Position numbers and translations under genes: made by a program
NCBI GenBank assembly: GCA_947683625.1
Contig: CANTUR010000793.1
Coordinates: forward strand, 1,984,001 to 2,048,000
Origin: Mallotus nudiflorus
Lineage: Eukaryota > Streptophyta > Magnoliopsida > Malpighiales > Euphorbiaceae
Direction: 5' to 3'
DNA: 64,000 bases
Part shown: in pieces, positions 33,836-46,138 of the stretch
Position numbering within the stretch: the first letter of the stretch is position 1
Layout of the letters: each line of letters starts with the position of its first letter
The notes under the pieces: generated by a model
Seen by the model: only the letters and a program-made list of their open reading frames with translations
Databases searched by the model: none
What the model was told of the DNA's origin: nothing

Positions 33836-34679
33836 GAACTAAAAAGAAAAAAATTAAAAAAAAAAAACTAAACACAAGAAAGATGTTAGGAAGATGGAAA
33901 AAATAATGAGTAAAGAGAATTATGGATTGTGGGTGTGAAATTTTGTGAAAAGAGATGAGAATTATGGAAGGGAAGAGTAGAATTTTAGAAAAAGGGGAGT
34001 CAGGGTTTAAAAAGAAATAAAAAAAAATTGTAAAGAGAATGACAAAAAAAATAGAAAAGAATTATTTAAATAGAAGAAGAATTAAAGAAGAGGAAGAAGA
34101 GTTTGAACTAAATTAAACTTTTTTTTAATAAAAAAATGAAAAAACCAAGTTGTTCAATTTGGCTGCAATAATGGCTATCATAGCCTAAATTTGAAGACCA
34201 CACTTATGCAATTTTTTTAAAAAAAACCTATACTGCTACCATAGCAAATCAATATGGAGAGGGCTGGGCCTCGACTGCTGTTGCAACCAAAGATGCAAGG
34301 CCTGGATCTACATGTTGCTGTGGTTGTAGCCCAAATTTTCTTTATTTTCTTTTTTATTCATACCTGCAAAAGCAAACAAAGATATAAAAAAAATGAGTGC
34401 TAATCATTTATGAAAACAAGAAAGTGACTAACAAGTAAAAATTAATAATAACATGTCAACATGCATCAAATAAAATCAAACTAAAAAAATGGCCCTAATG
34501 TTATCGAATTTATTTATTTATTTTCTTTTAAGAAATCACTAATATAATGCTCCATTTCCTAAAAAAATATATAAATTAATAACATAAGTGACAAAATAAA
34601 AAGAAAAGAAATAATCACTAAATAAAGTTCAGAATGAAAGAAAAGTAAACCAAATAAATGAAAAAATTAGTTCTAATTT
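33836..34679 (-). other. Spacer between integrase and third ORF, Athila-like element
   Basis: AT-rich, with stretches of T and A, and a less AT-rich part at about 34150-34340 with GGCTATCATAGCC-like palindromes. No convincing ORF. Confidence 0.45.
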
Positions 34680-35531
34680 TTTATCTTTAGCTTGACCACT
34701 GTTTGCACTTCAAGTTTGAGACTGAACAGTGAAACATTCCCTTCTTGAGGAATTGATCCTCTATGATAAACTTTACATCTTCATCCATTCACTTTAAATG
34801 TCTCATCTTTTAAGTTTTTTAAATCTAAAGCTCCATGGTAGTAAATATGTACCACTTGAAAAGGGCCACTCCACCTAGACTTTAATTTACATAGAAAAAG
34901 CTTCAACTTAGAGATAGTATGCCCATAATGCATCATCTAATTTCAGTGTCCAATCCTTTCTTAAAGAGCTAACTCTCTTTTCCAAAATGTTTTTTATCTC
35001 TCTATTTGTGACTTCTACTTACCCACTAGTTTAAGGATGATATGGGGTAGCAATTTTGTGGTGAACACCATACCTTTTAAATAATGATTCAAATTACTTA
35101 TTACAAAAGTGTGAACCTTTATCATTAATCACTGCTTGATGTACTCCAAATTAGGCGAACAACTTCTTTAAAATTTTTATCACCACCTTAGCATCATTAG
35201 TAGATGAAGGAATGGCTTACACCTACATAGATACGTAGTCTACTCTAACAAAGATATAGTGGTTCACAAAAGATGATGGAAAGGGACCCTTGAAGTTTGA
35301 TCCCTACACGTAAAAAATCTCCACTTCTTGAATTGATATGAGTGGCATTTTATTGCTCTTGGAGATATTTCCATGTCTTTGACACCTATCATAATGATTT
35401 ACATATTCCTTGGAATCATTGAACAAAGTGGGCCAAAAGAACCCACATTGCAAAACCTTTATAGTATTATTAGCTATCCTAAAGTGTCCACTATACACCG
35501 AATCATGATAATGATACAAGACATCCAACAT
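34680..35531 (-). pseudogene. Integrase of Athila-like element
   Basis: The zinc-binding part is clear: LYHYHDSVYSGHFRIANNT and then YVNHYDRCQRHG, giving H-H and one of the two Cys. In the core the first catalytic residue appears as Asn (GSNFKGPFPSS, where Asp is expected). The second Asp is in VINDKGSHF and the Glu in VEVTNREIKNIL. Several stops interrupt it (near 35303, 35230, 35100 and 35030). It ends near 34690. Loss of the first Asp would make it inactive even without the stops. Confidence 0.85.
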
Positions 35532-35539
35532 TTTAGCTT

Positions 35540-37240
35540 TTAGAATACACCTTCTAATTTGCCCGTCTCCATAAATTTTATAAAGAAATGGATCCTTCCA
35601 TAATTAGTGTTTAACTTCATGTAGGAAATGCTTCTTTTGCTGATAAGAAACATCCTCAGGTAGTACTCCACATGCCAAATAATTTGCAACATCTGCAAAT
35701 CAAAGAGCACTAAGGTGTTGAACAACCAATAATAACTCATTAGGAAATTCATCATTAATTTCATCCTCTTACTTCACATTTTCTTGTCCTTCTAACTTGG
35801 ATAAGTGATTTGCTATAACGTTCTCATAGCCCTTCTTATCCTTAATTTCCAAATCAAATTCTTACAGAGCAACACCTAATGGATGAGCCTTACTTTTGCC
35901 TCCTTTTGGGCTAAAAGCCATTTGATTGATGAATGATCGATGTAGATGATGACCTTTAAACCAAGTAGGTAAGACCAAAACTTGTTAACTGCAAAAATAC
36001 TGCCAATATTTCTTTTTCAGTAGTAATATAGTTCACTCGAGCATCTATAAGACTCTTACTAGCATAATAAATCACATGAAGCTTGTTTTCATTTTGCTGA
36101 CCAAGCATTGCACCCATGGTATGGTCACTAGCATCACACATAATCTTAAAAGGAATTAACCAATCTGGAGGTGAAATGATTGGTGCTTAGACCAAAGCCT
36201 CCTTTAACCTATTAAAAGCATCCAAACAAGCATCAGTAAACTCAAATGGAACATCTTTAACTAACCATTGTGTAAAAGGCTTAGTAAGTAAAGAAATTTT
36301 TTAATGAATAGCCTATAAAAATGTGTATATCCAAGAAATCCTCAAACACCCTTGATTGAATTGGAGGTGGCAATTTGTCTATAATCTCTACCTTAGCTTG
36401 ATCAACCTCGATCCCTGCACTCAAAATCTTGTGACCAAGGACTATTCCTTCCATTACCATAAAGTGGCATTTCTCCTAATTAGGAATAAGGTTAGCCTCC
36501 TCACATCTTTATAAAATCCTATCAAGGTTAAATAAACATAATTCAAAAGAATCATAAAAAATAGAGAAGTCATCCATAAAGACCTCCATGATGTTCTCAA
36601 TAAGGTTAGAAAAAATTACTATTATATGCCTTTAAAATATTGTTGGTGCATTACACAACCCAAAAGGCATATGCCATTATGCAAATGTGCCATATGGACA
36701 TGTGAATGTCATTTTCTCCTGATCCTCTAATAAGATGAAGATTTGGTTGTAACCTGAATAACCATCAAGAAAGCAGTAGTAAGCATGCCTTGCTACTCTC
36801 TCCAACATCTGGTCAATAAAGGGTAGAGGGAAGTGATCCTTCTTTGTGGCTAAATTTAATTTTCGGTAGTCAATGCAAACTCTCCACCTATCAATCATCC
36901 TCTTCAAAATAGGCTCACCCTTTTCATTTTCCACAACTATCATACCACTCTTATTTTGGCACACATTGCACTAGGCCTACCCATTCACTATTAGAGATTG
37001 TGTAAATAATACCTACATCTAACAACTTTATAATTTCTTTCTTAATAACTTCCTTCATGTTCGGGTTCAACCATCTTTGTCTCTTAATAACAACTCCACA
37101 CCTAACCTCCATATCAATTTTGTGCATCATAACTAAAGGGCTTATCCCCTGAATATTAGAAATCTGCCACCATATGGCTCTTAGTCTTTTCCTCACTATT
37201 TCACACACTTTTTCTTATTATTTAATGGAAAGTTTGTTAG
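35540..37240 (-). pseudogene. RT and RNase H of Athila-like element
   Basis: The RT begins at about 37210. KRQRWLNPNMKEVIKKEIIK and LLDVGIIYTISNSEWV are followed by RWRVCIDYRKLNLATKKDHF, FPLPFIDQMLERVA and then DGYSGYNQIFI. The sequence after that (about 36670-36300) is broken by stops and frame changes, and the YxDD box is not clean. RNase H shows MCDASDHTMGAMLGQQNENK and IYYASKSLIDARVNYITTEKE (36141-36020). The order is normal for gypsy pol. Confidence 0.87.
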
Positions 37241-37371
37241 AAATAATAATTGGTAAAGTATTTCCCTCATCCAAGAATATGTATCTCAAGTGAGAAGGCA
37301 ATGGTTTAAGTTCTAATTTGGGTTATTTCTCAATGGATGGAGGGGTTGGGTTATCACTGCGCACCAAGACT

Positions 37372-37740
37372 TTAGGTTTGATAAAAAATAGTTTCTTTTG
37401 AGGTTTCATTCTCATAACCCATGTCATTCTCTTTATTTCCCTCACTAACAACCTTATTCAAAATCACTTCCTTAGCACACTTATCAATGGCCTCCACTCT
37501 CATACAAAATTCATCCTCTCTAGGGTACTTTTTCAAACGAGGCATTACAAATGCTACTCTCACCTCACCAACCCTAAGAGTTATTTTCCTTTCATGAACG
37601 TCTATGATGGCTTTCCCAGTATTCAAAAATGGTCTCCTAAGAATTAGAGGACACTTACCATCCTCTTTAAAATCTAAAACTACAAAATCCACAGAAAAAT
37701 AAATTTGTCTACCTTAACTAAAAGATCTTCCATGATCCCA
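37372..37740 (-). pseudogene. Aspartic protease region of Athila-like element
   Basis: The open part gives MDFVVLDFKEDGKCPLILRR and then PFLNTGKAIIDVHERKITL, the highly conserved part just after the protease active site in Athila pol. The active-site half upstream (37740-37990) is broken and I cannot see the catalytic triplet. The acidic stretch that follows links to RT. Confidence 0.83.
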
Positions 37741-38199
37741 CATGGTTTATTTATAGAATGATTTGCTAATTTCAAGGTCATGTTTGTAAAGGTTAACATG
37801 CTAAGCTATAATTTCTTAAAAAGAAATAAAGACATAAGATCAATATTTGCACCTAAGTCATATAAACGTATAGGAAATTACAAAGCACCAACTACATAAT
37901 GAAGAGTAAAACTCCCTACATCTTTAAGCTTAGTTAGTAGCTTGTGAGTAATGATGGAATTTCAAGTTTTTGTTAATTCCATTATCAGATTATCATCCCA
38001 TCTCCTTTTATTGGTGATAACATCCTTCAAGTACTTGGCATATGTCGACATTTCTACAAGGGCTTTGTAAAAACTTAGCAAACCTCTTTTGGTCATTGGG
38101 TTTCTTCATTCTCTATGGAAAGGGCATCCTTGATTTATATTTCTATGAATTTGGTACATGGAGTTGCTCCTTCCTTTTACTTTCCCTTACTTGCTACTC

Positions 38200-39600
38200 C
38201 TTGTTCTCCTTAGAATCATCATTACCATTTTGAGTTTTCTTGTCTTATGTTTTCACCACTTCCTTTTTGATTTCGACTCATGAATTTATCTCCTTACCAC
38301 TTTTAATTATAATAGCTTTCAACTGCTCCTTTGGATTTATTTCAGTATTGATTAGGAGGTTCGCCTGATTTCTTGAAGCTACTGCATTGGCAAGCTACCC
38401 CAATTGCACCTTAATATTGTGAATTAAAGAGTCATATTTTTTTAGCTATTTGGTCAAACTTAACTTCCATCTGCTTCTAATTCTCATCTTGATTTCCCAT
38501 TTTATTAGACATAGCTTCTAAGAATTTGTCCAATTTATTTTTCATTGAAGCTATTTGGTGTTGATGAGGTTGCTAGAATCCTAGAGATGCTTGCCTTGCC
38601 ATTTGATTATGAAAGCCTTGAGGTGCCATGTTGTTGTTATTATTCTAAGAAAAAATTGGGTGATTCCTCCATTTTGGATTGTAAGTGTTTGAATATGGGT
38701 TGTTACCTTATTTCCCTTGAAACTGATTTCTAATAAAATTGACTTACTCTATGCCTAACTCTCCATTCATACCAATATTGCCAAGTCCATATTCCCTTAT
38801 TGAGTGTCCAACTATGTTGCAATTCTCATACTATAATTGAGATAAAGTAACTCCTGTAATGGTTTTATGACTGAGATCTCCCAATTACTTTGAAAGAGCT
38901 ATAATTTGGGCTGGAAGAGAAAATGATTGCATTAACTCCAATTTGACCTTTTTGCCTTAGTAGATTTTGATGTTTTGATGGCCAAAGACATTTATTATTG
39001 ACCATTTCCTCTAAGAGCTCAAAAGTAGCATCCACTATCTTTCTCAATAAAGAGCTTCATGTAGCAGCATCTATAGTGTCTATTGTGGACCGAGTGACAC
39101 CATTATAAAAAGTTCGAATCAAAATATCCTTAGGCAACCCATGATGAGGAAAACTTCTCTGTAGCTCCTTAAATCTCTCCCATGCATCACATAGAGATTC
39201 CATGTTAAACTGCTGAAAATTAATGATATCCTTAATAATATTCGTAGTCTTTACCAGTGGGAAGTACTTTGGGAGGAAAGCCTTTGCCAGACGATTGTAT
39301 ATAGTGATGGAAGCTGGAGGTTTTGAGTTTAACCATGCTTGAGCCCTATCCTTTAGTGTGAAGGGAAAGAGCCTCAAGTGTATAACATCATTTAATAGCC
39401 CATTATACTTGAATGTGTGCATATCTCTAGAAAATTAGCAATATAAGTAGTAAGTCCTTATTTGCTAACCCATATAATTGTACACTCGATTGAATCATCT
39501 ATAATAGAGTTGGCTTTATTTTAAAATTATTGGCGTTGATGGTTGGCCTAGTAATGCTCTATTGTGTCCCTTCTGACCCTGACATAGTGAATTCCAAAAG
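38200..39600 (-). pseudogene. Gag of Athila-like element
   Basis: The core 39422-39057 reads LRLFPFTLKDRAQAWLNSKP, then LAKAFLPKYFPLVKTTNIIK and FQQFNMESLCDAWERFKELQ. This is the retrotransposon gag domain in the Athila form. After stops it goes on with a region around YNPKWRNHP and MAPQGFHNQMARQ (about 38700-38600), typical of the Athila gag tail. No CCHC knuckle is seen, as is usual for this lineage. Stops and frame changes make it a pseudogene. Confidence 0.88.
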
Positions 39601-39846
39601 GATTCGCTTATCTGCTCTTTATTCTACAATAGTGTTTGACTCCATCTGAGAACACTTTCTATTCTCCTTTTTGAACCTAGTAAGCTCCTATATAAAGGTG
39701 AGAGGTTATGTTCTTGTTCTTTGGGTGTTATGCATACACCACAACAATTATGCAAAATAAAATGATAAAGAATTAAAAAATATAACAAGAATAAAATTGG
39801 TGCCTTAATCCAATAGAAATTAGATCAATTATGATGTTAGATTAAT

Positions 39847-39864
39847 TCCTCGACAATGGCACCA
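39847..39864 (-). other. Primer binding site, Asp-tRNA type
   Basis: On the - strand TGGTGCCATTGTCGAGGA lies 6 bp after the 5' LTR. It resembles TGGCGCCGTTGCCGGGGA, the Asp-tRNA site used by Athila elements; the differences are C-to-T or G-to-A changes. Confidence 0.85.
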
Positions 39865-39870
39865 AAAAAT

Positions 39871-41163
39871 TGTTGACGAAAAATCGTAATTATACGATAT
39901 TGACAAGTAGTATAAGAATTATCGTCTAATAGAGAATTTAAGTCTAATCACCTATTCACTAATCTCTTATTATTTGAGGTTAAGAATAAATTTTTGTGGG
40001 CTAAACAAATTCATAACTTAAGAAATCTAAATTAAAAATGAAATAATGAATCAATAAATCAACAAAGAACCAATTATATCTGTAGGAGTTTTGTTAGGAA
40101 TTAATTCATCATAATCATTAAGTCATATAAGCAACTAATTAATTGATTTTTACACCCTTAGGTTTTTTAAAGCCTTAATTAACCTTTCTCTAGAGTTAAT
40201 CAAATTAATTCTCAATTTGAATTTAGAATGCTCAAACCCAATTCTCATTGAAATTAAGAACCCTAGTTTCAAAACTAAGAATTCTTAAATTCACCTAATT
40301 AAGGATTTCACTATTAATAGTGTCTCCATTTATTAATAAAAGGAAATTTATGTTATTAAGGCTACAAAGATTATGATTTCTGAACCTATAAACTTTCCTT
40401 AAATAAGTTAATGGTGATTAAGCATCAACACAATTAAAATTAAGAACACAATATGCAAAAAATCAAATATTAAATTAATTAAAGTAAACTTAATTCATGA
40501 TGAGAAGTAAATTCCTAACAATTGAAAAACCTAGCCAAACATATTAAAATCCAATCCAAAATAAACACAACTTAAACCCATAGAGTTATAAAGTAGAAAT
40601 AAAAGAGAATAAAAACTAGTTTTAAGAGTCTTCAATCTTCTCTTCCATGCTCCTCTTTTTCTTTTAGGTTTCTCGTGCAAATTTTCTGCATTTTCCAATA
40701 TTTTTCTCTACCTAAAATGCTCTGAAAATCACCTATAAAATAATTCCCACTTAATAGACTATAAAGTCCCCCAAAATACATCATAAAAATGTGTGAAAAT
40801 TTTCAAGTTTGGGTCCACTATGACCATAGCTCTCTTGCTATGATCGCAGTTGAATGCGAGCTGCTCATCTTCACCTCTTGGCCACGGTCGCAGCCCGAAG
40901 GCTATTATGACAGCAGAATGTCTCCTTTTGGATATGAGTTTTCTACTACGACGACAGCTCATCCCCTATAATGGTAATAATAACATCAATAAAAAATGCA
41001 TCCAAACATACCTTTGCACACCATTTAGCACCCCTAAACCTACACAACACAAATGAAAATTAAAAACTAAAATAAATAAATGAAAATCAACCTAAAGAAA
41101 CAAATATTCTAAGAAAACATAATAAAATTAACCTAGAGGATTAATGCCAAAAACACATAATCA
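39871..41163 (-). repeat. 5' LTR of Athila-like element (1293 bp)
   Basis: TG..CA on the + strand (TGTTGACG to ATAATCA), paired with 23432-24655. A less AT-rich stretch at about 40805-40925 with alternating CTATGA/CATAGC-like words is shared by both LTRs. Confidence 0.9.
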
Positions 41164-41490
41164 GTTGCTTCTGAACTTCGATGGCTTTCTAAATTGCTAG
41201 TGGAACTTGGTGTCTGCTCAACTAATACTCCACATATTTGGTGTAATAATTTAGGTGCTATTTTTATTTCAACTAATGTCGCCTTTAATGCACGTACAAG
41301 ACATGTTAAAGTTGACTTTCACTTTGTCCGAGAACAGGTTACAACTTATCAACTTACAATAGGATTTATCTCCTCTAAAGATCATTTGGCTGATGTAATG
41401 TCAAGGACTTTATTAAAACCAACATTCACTACTATTTATGATAAGCTTCGTCATCTTATAAGATGTCATTCAACTTATGAGGGGTATTAG
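41164..41490 (+). pseudogene. Copia RNase H C-terminus
   Basis: The frame comes back after the second target copy (GTTGC) with SELRWLSKLLVELGV, then PHIWCNNLGAIFIS, then NARTRHVKVDFHFVREQV, FISSKDHLADVMSR and TLLKP. This is the standard end of copia pol. It stops at 41488-41490. It is open over more than 100 codons, so the end of pol is well kept. Confidence 0.93.
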
Positions 41491-41622
41491 AATATTATTT
41501 GATAAGCTTTGTGTAATTATGTAACTATGTTACAATAGATGTACGTCAAGCATATCTCTCATATCACCTTTGTATACATTGTTATCATGAATTCAATACA
41601 GATATAACACTTGTTATCTGCA
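41485..41622 (+). repeat. 3' LTR of the copia element (about 138 bp)
   Basis: A short GAGGGG purine tract (41479-41484) is followed by TATTAGAATATT, a decayed TGTTAGAATA start. The end is probably TTATCTGCA at 41622. Ale-type copia LTRs are of this size. No 5' LTR is in view to confirm it. Confidence 0.6.
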
Positions 41623-41640
41623 TATTATATTCCCAAATTG

Positions 41641-42288
41641 GAAGAATTGAGTCTTCCTCTTTTTCTTTCTTTCTAAGTGTAGCGAGTGAGAGAAATACAA
41701 GAGTTATTTTCTTCATATTAGCCCATAGCCATCATCCATTGAGTGTGTATTATACAAGTGTGGTACAACTATAAGACTACTCTCATCCATTAATTGGAGA
41801 CAACACGCCCTACATTGTTCAAGCTAAAAATGAGATCTAGCAAGTGATTTAGGTCACAACAAGAGAGACTTGTAGGTAAAATTCCATCAAGGCTTGAAGT
41901 CATTCTAGTACTTCTTGCATGTTTCGAGTTAGAGGCTTATACAGTTGTGATCTTAAAACTTGTAGATTGGTACGTACCATGACCAAAAGCTTATCAAGCA
42001 TGCTACCGAAATTAGGAGTTTGTAAGAGTTACTAAACTTTTAGATGTTGGTCTCTTAACATGTTATGTATTTTATTTATTTATTTATTATTTTTTTTATG
42101 AATCATTGTTAAATGTTGCCTATTATGCATGCAGTGTAAATCATATTTTAAATGATCTTATGTCATTTGGGATTCTTGCCTTTATCCATGAGTTGCATGT
42201 TAGAAAATTTTTTCGAAATTGACCTTAATTGAATCCATGCTCACACCATGCTTTCACTTAAAATTTGATGCATATAATCAATCCCTTC
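41641..42288 (+). repeat. LTR-like repeat, left arm of an inverted pair
   Basis: Matches 49516-50110 in reverse complement, for example GAGTTTGTAAGAGTTACTAAA and GGGATTCTTGCCTTT, at perhaps 70-75% overall. A copia-type gag piece follows it, so it may be the end of a 5' LTR and leader. Confidence 0.75.
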
Positions 42289-42600
42289 ATCTACTTGCAT
42301 CCATGTCAAGAAAGGAAGGAGGCAAAGTGCAACATTCTCAATTCGCAAAGGAGATTTGGGAAACACTTGAAAATCATTACGAAGCTAATGTTCAAGTAAG
42401 AAGTAAAAAAGTTCAACTTTATATATATGAGTATAAGCTTTTCAAAATGAAGCCTAAAGAAACCATAGCCAAAATGACCAACCACCTCATTGCACTCCTT
42501 ACTATACTCAAGAAGCTTGGGAAGCACTACATATAGGAGGAAATGAACACATAAATTCTAGAAGTCCTACTTAAAGAAAGAATGGAAATATAGAATCACT
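42289..42600 (+). pseudogene. Copia-type gag fragment (UBN2-like)
   Basis: An open frame over 42219-42536 has KEIWETLENHYEANVQVRSK followed by YELF-like EYKLFKMKPKETIAKM and LLTILKKLGKHY. This is the recognisable middle of gag in copia-type polyproteins. It lacks the N-terminal wing and the zinc knuckle, and no pol follows. It is a dead remnant next to an LTR-like repeat. Confidence 0.75.
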
Positions 42601-44058
42601 TCAATAGAAGAGTTATTTACATTCCACACAAAATGCGGATTACCTACTAGTTGTTGTTAGTTTTACACTTATAATTTATATTATTAGAAAATTTAAATGA
42701 TTTTTTATTTCACAGGTTATTAATTTAATTTTTTATTTTTTATTCTAAATTTTATATAGAGTTCATTCTAAAAATATTATTATGAAATAAATTATTTTAA
42801 TGAATTTAAAAATATTTATGTAAGGCAAAACTTTAAAACTAAGACGAATGTATTTTTCTAGAATATTAATAATATCATTGTAAAAAATACATTTTAAATT
42901 TTTAAACAATTTATATTTTAAAATATATTGTAATTCATGTAAAAATACATAATAATATCATTAAAAATTTTTTAAAGCAAATTATATTCTCTCCCTGAAT
43001 TGACCTAATTATTACTGTTCTCACTTTAAAATTGAATCTTATACATTTGATAGTTTTAATTTTGTCACTTTAGCCCGTCCATTACCTGTTAGTCTTCTAT
43101 AGTAAAACACTTTTGACTCCATCCATTTTATACATATCAAACCCGTAAATCCTAAATTTTAAAAGGACAAAATAATTTCATCCTTCAATTTTTTTTTAAT
43201 TATTTTAAATTTAAAATTTCAATACTAATTAAATTTTATATATATCCCCATTAATATATTAAAATTAAAAAAATTAAAAAAAATCTACTATTAAATTTAT
43301 AATTTTTTTTTCAGTTTATTTATATTCATATTTTAATTAATTTCATTAATTTTATTTTCTTTAAGATATATTTACCTAAAATTAAAATAACATATAAATT
43401 AAATAATTTTAAATGAAAGTAAAATTGGTGAAATCAAATATAAAAAGTGAATATAAAATAAAAATTGATGAATTTATCAAAATCAATTTAATTTTTAATT
43501 TTGAAATATTGCTGAAAATATATCAAGAATAATTTTAAACAAAGAATTAAAGTATTAGCTTTTATAAAATAAAAAGAAGAGAAATGTTTTATTTAATAAG
43601 ATATTGATGAAAAATTTAACAAATTGAGAGAAATAAAATTAAAAATATAAATATTTGATTTATAAATATAAATGTGAGTAATGTTAAATTTCAGGAAAAA
43701 AAGTAAAATTTTATTTAAAAATTAAGAGTTATTACATGCATAATATCACTATTGTGGTTATATATTATGAAGGTAGAGTTTTCGAGTTTATGCAAGAGAG
43801 CTAAATAATAATAACAGTGAAGATGGCAAATTCCTTCATAGGACGGCAGAATTATATTTTCCTTTATTAAGCTTTTTATCTAAATAAATTGAAAAAAAAA
43901 TACAAAAATAGGAAATAAAAAAAAAAGGTTCAAAGTAATCTATAGAAAAAAGCCAATAAAAGGAAAACCGTGTTCAATTAAAACTCTATGCTGCGTTGGA
44001 TAGGAAAAGTCCAAAACTAACTAAAGAGAAAGTCCTAAACAAACCCAAAAAGCTCACA
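42601..44058. other. AT-rich intergenic DNA upstream of the MYB gene
   Basis: Very AT-rich with poly-A and poly-T runs. The stretch at about 43000-43170 is less AT-rich and reads like a diverged repeat edge. The last 300 bp should hold the MYB promoter. No ORF of interest. Confidence 0.5.
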
Positions 44059-44072
44059 TCTATATATATACA
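44059..44072 (+). promoter_or_regulatory. TATA box of the MYB gene
   Basis: TCTATATATATACA lies about 110 bp upstream of the MYB start codon, which leaves a 5' leader of roughly 80 bases. This is a normal spacing for a plant gene. Confidence 0.7.
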
Positions 44073-44105
44073 CACATAAACTCCGCCTCCTCAAATCTCC
44101 CACCA

Positions 44106-44135
44106 ATGACCAAAACCATAAGCGAAATCTCCTAG
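44106..44135 (+). other. Upstream ORF in the MYB leader (9 codons)
   Basis: ATG at 44106 reads MTKTISEIS and stops at TAG 44133-44135, 42 bases before the MYB start. It lies downstream of the predicted transcription start, so it would be in the mRNA and could lower translation of the main frame. Confidence 0.6.
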
Positions 44136-44177
44136 AAACCTTCTTCTCTTAACACAATAAACAAATACAGAAAGCAA

Positions 44178-45375
44178 ATGTATCAAGACAACTTCGCCAC
44201 TGGGGTTTTGACTCAGTCATCGTCGTCTTCTCCAACCATGCCTTGTTCTTGGAATCTTTATGAGGAAAAGCTGTTCGAGAAAGCTTTGGTGCGATTCTCC
44301 GAAGACTTACCTGATCGCTGGCAGGAAATCGCGGATTGTTTGGGGAAATCTGTTGAAGAAGTGACGGAACATTATCGTGATTTGGTTTCTGATGTGGATG
44401 AAATTGATTCAGGTCGAGTTGAATTACCCTGTTATCGAGATGAGTTATTTGGGTCCAGTTGGGAATCTACTACGGTGACTGCTTCTAATGAGATTTCATT
44501 CGGTGGGAAAACAAAGCAGCCGGAGCCTGAAAGAAAGAAAGGAACTCCGTGGACAGAAGATGAACACAGGTAATCAACGGTTTTCTTTTTTGTTTTTTAG
44601 TTATTTTTGTTTCTATTTATTTATTTTTAATTAATCCTTATTATTCAATTCGTTTTGAAATGCAACAATAATGAGCTTTGAGTTGTTCTGTTCTCTTTTA
44701 TGTTCTCTAAAATTGGAAAAAACCCAACTAAGCAGAGATAGAGTACAGTTCATGCTGAAAGATTTTAAATACATATATTTCTGCATTTACTATTTATATC
44801 TGTTACCTCATTTTGGAGTGGAAATAATGTAACTATTGATTAAGGTTCTGTAATTCGATCCATCCTCTCGTACTTGCATTTAATTTGGGTGTTAGCTCCT
44901 TCCTTTTTTCGAATAATTCATTTTAAGTAAAAGGATTGAGTTGGGTTGGCAGCAGTTGAAAGAAATAAGTCTTAATAATGAGGGGTGTTATACTGATGGA
45001 GTTTGTTTTTGGTTTGATTACAGGTTATTTTTGGTGGGACTGAGTAGATATGGAAAGGGTGACTGGAGAAGCATCTCAAGGAATGTGGTGATCACAAGAA
45101 CACCAACTCAGGTTGCTAGCCATGCCCAGAAGTACTTTCTTCGCCAGAATGCTATGACTATCAAGAAAGAGAGGAAACGTTCAAGCATTCATGACATCAC
45201 CACTGTCAATAACGAATCAGTTGCTCTTCCTATTGATCAAAGTTGGATCCCTCCATCTGGTGGTGCTCAAGTTCAGCAACCCTCTGTAATGCAAGACATG
45301 CCAATGCCCCTGGCTAGCCATTTTCCTAGTCATGGAGGTTCAATGGGGTATCAAAACTATGGCTACCACATGTAA
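44178..45375 (+). CDS. DIVARICATA-like MYB transcription factor (two MYB/SANT repeats, SHAQKYF class)
   Basis: Two exons, 44178-44569 and 45024-45375, joined across a 454-bp GT-AG intron that splits one Arg codon, give 247 residues. Repeat 1 (residues 25-75) has W25, F33 and W48. Repeat 2 (residues 121-172) has W125, W145 and the hallmark VASHAQKYF at 161-169, with TPTQ just before; this repeat binds DNA at TATCC/GATAA-type sites in known relatives. A basic RKRSSIHDITTV segment follows, as in DIVARICATA and SRM1 proteins. A Ser-rich start and a Pro/Gln/Met-rich tail complete it. No stop or shift is seen. Relatives act in floral symmetry and stress or sugar response; which role applies here cannot be told. 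It is nuclear by family. Confidence 0.95.
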
Positions 45376-46130
45376 TGATCATAAGATCCAATGTTCTGTA
45401 CATAGAGGAGCTACCCACTTTGAAATCCAATCTGTATAGTCTATAAATGTTATTTCTTTCAGCTGTAGGTGAATAGGAGCATATATCTGATTGCGCAGTC
45501 CTTTTGAAGTCTAGAGTGAAAAGTATAGCCACTTTACAGAGTTTACTTCACTTAGGAATTAATTCAATTTAATGCCAGTTAATATTTTATATTTGCTGTT
45601 TTGATTGAGTAGCTTTATGAGTTTGTTACCATTTTGATTTTAATATTATTAGCTTCCTATTATATGAATGGCCTTTGCAATGGTTGAATGGCAACCTGAA
45701 GATTATTTTTCCAGGTCCATCATGTACAGACCAAGCTTTGTTCTAAACTAACTTGGTTGCCATTGTTTAGATGCTGTTACTGAATGTTCAGAGTATGAAG
45801 TTGAAACTTGACTTCAATTGTATTCATTTCAGGGACAAAGCACTGGTGAAATAAAACTGGGGTTGAATATCGATTTCAATTGTAGTCATTTCAGGAATGA
45901 AGCTTTGATTCACAATGTGGAGAATCCATGTCGCTCTTTGCATGCATATTAAAATTACAAACAAATCCAAATTATCATTTGCAATCCGTGGAAAAAAAAA
46001 ATGATTGTAGCTTGAATTATTTAGTTAAAAACCTACCATTATTCAAATTTAAATGCATTTATCATATATTTAGTGGCCAAGAAAAAAGATATTTTTTAAT
46101 AAGAAATTAAACTCTTCTCGAAAGGAAATT
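45376..46130. other. 3' flank of the MYB gene
   Basis: Contains the MYB 3' untranslated region and unassigned DNA. A short direct repeat around CAATTGTANTCATTTCAGG occurs at about 45816 and 45878. No further gene. Confidence 0.5.
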
Positions 46131-46138
46131 TTTGAATG

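Larger units (their letters stand above)
23432..41163 (-). mobile_element. Athila-like Ty3/gypsy element, 17.7 kb including a nested element
   Basis: LTRs of about 1.2-1.3 kb lie at 23432-24655 and 39871-41163 and are flanked by a perfect GTTGC duplication (23427-23431 and 41164-41168). The element runs on the - strand: primer site at 39864, gag, protease, RT, RNase H, integrase, a downstream ORF, a long noncoding part, then the 3' LTR. Without the nested 7.0-kb element it is about 10.7 kb, normal for Athila. The extra ORF after integrase and the Asp-tRNA primer site also fit. All ORFs are interrupted. The LTRs look about 90% identical where compared by eye. Confidence 0.9.
19830..41622 (+). 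mobile_element. Ty1/copia element (Ale-like), truncated and twice invaded
   Basis: Pol fragments on the + strand lie at 19830-20343, 22647-23431 and 41164-41490, followed by a short LTR. The pieces are in correct copia order (RT start, RT active site and RNase H, RNase H end) and the frame resumes across both inserts. The upstream parts (gag, protease, integrase, 5' LTR) are not seen. The very short LTR suggests the Ale lineage. It is the oldest layer of the central nest. Confidence 0.85.

Noticed and set aside
43000..43200. A second fold-back element like 48246-48779
   Set aside because: The wording is similar in style, but no inverted partner was found nearby.
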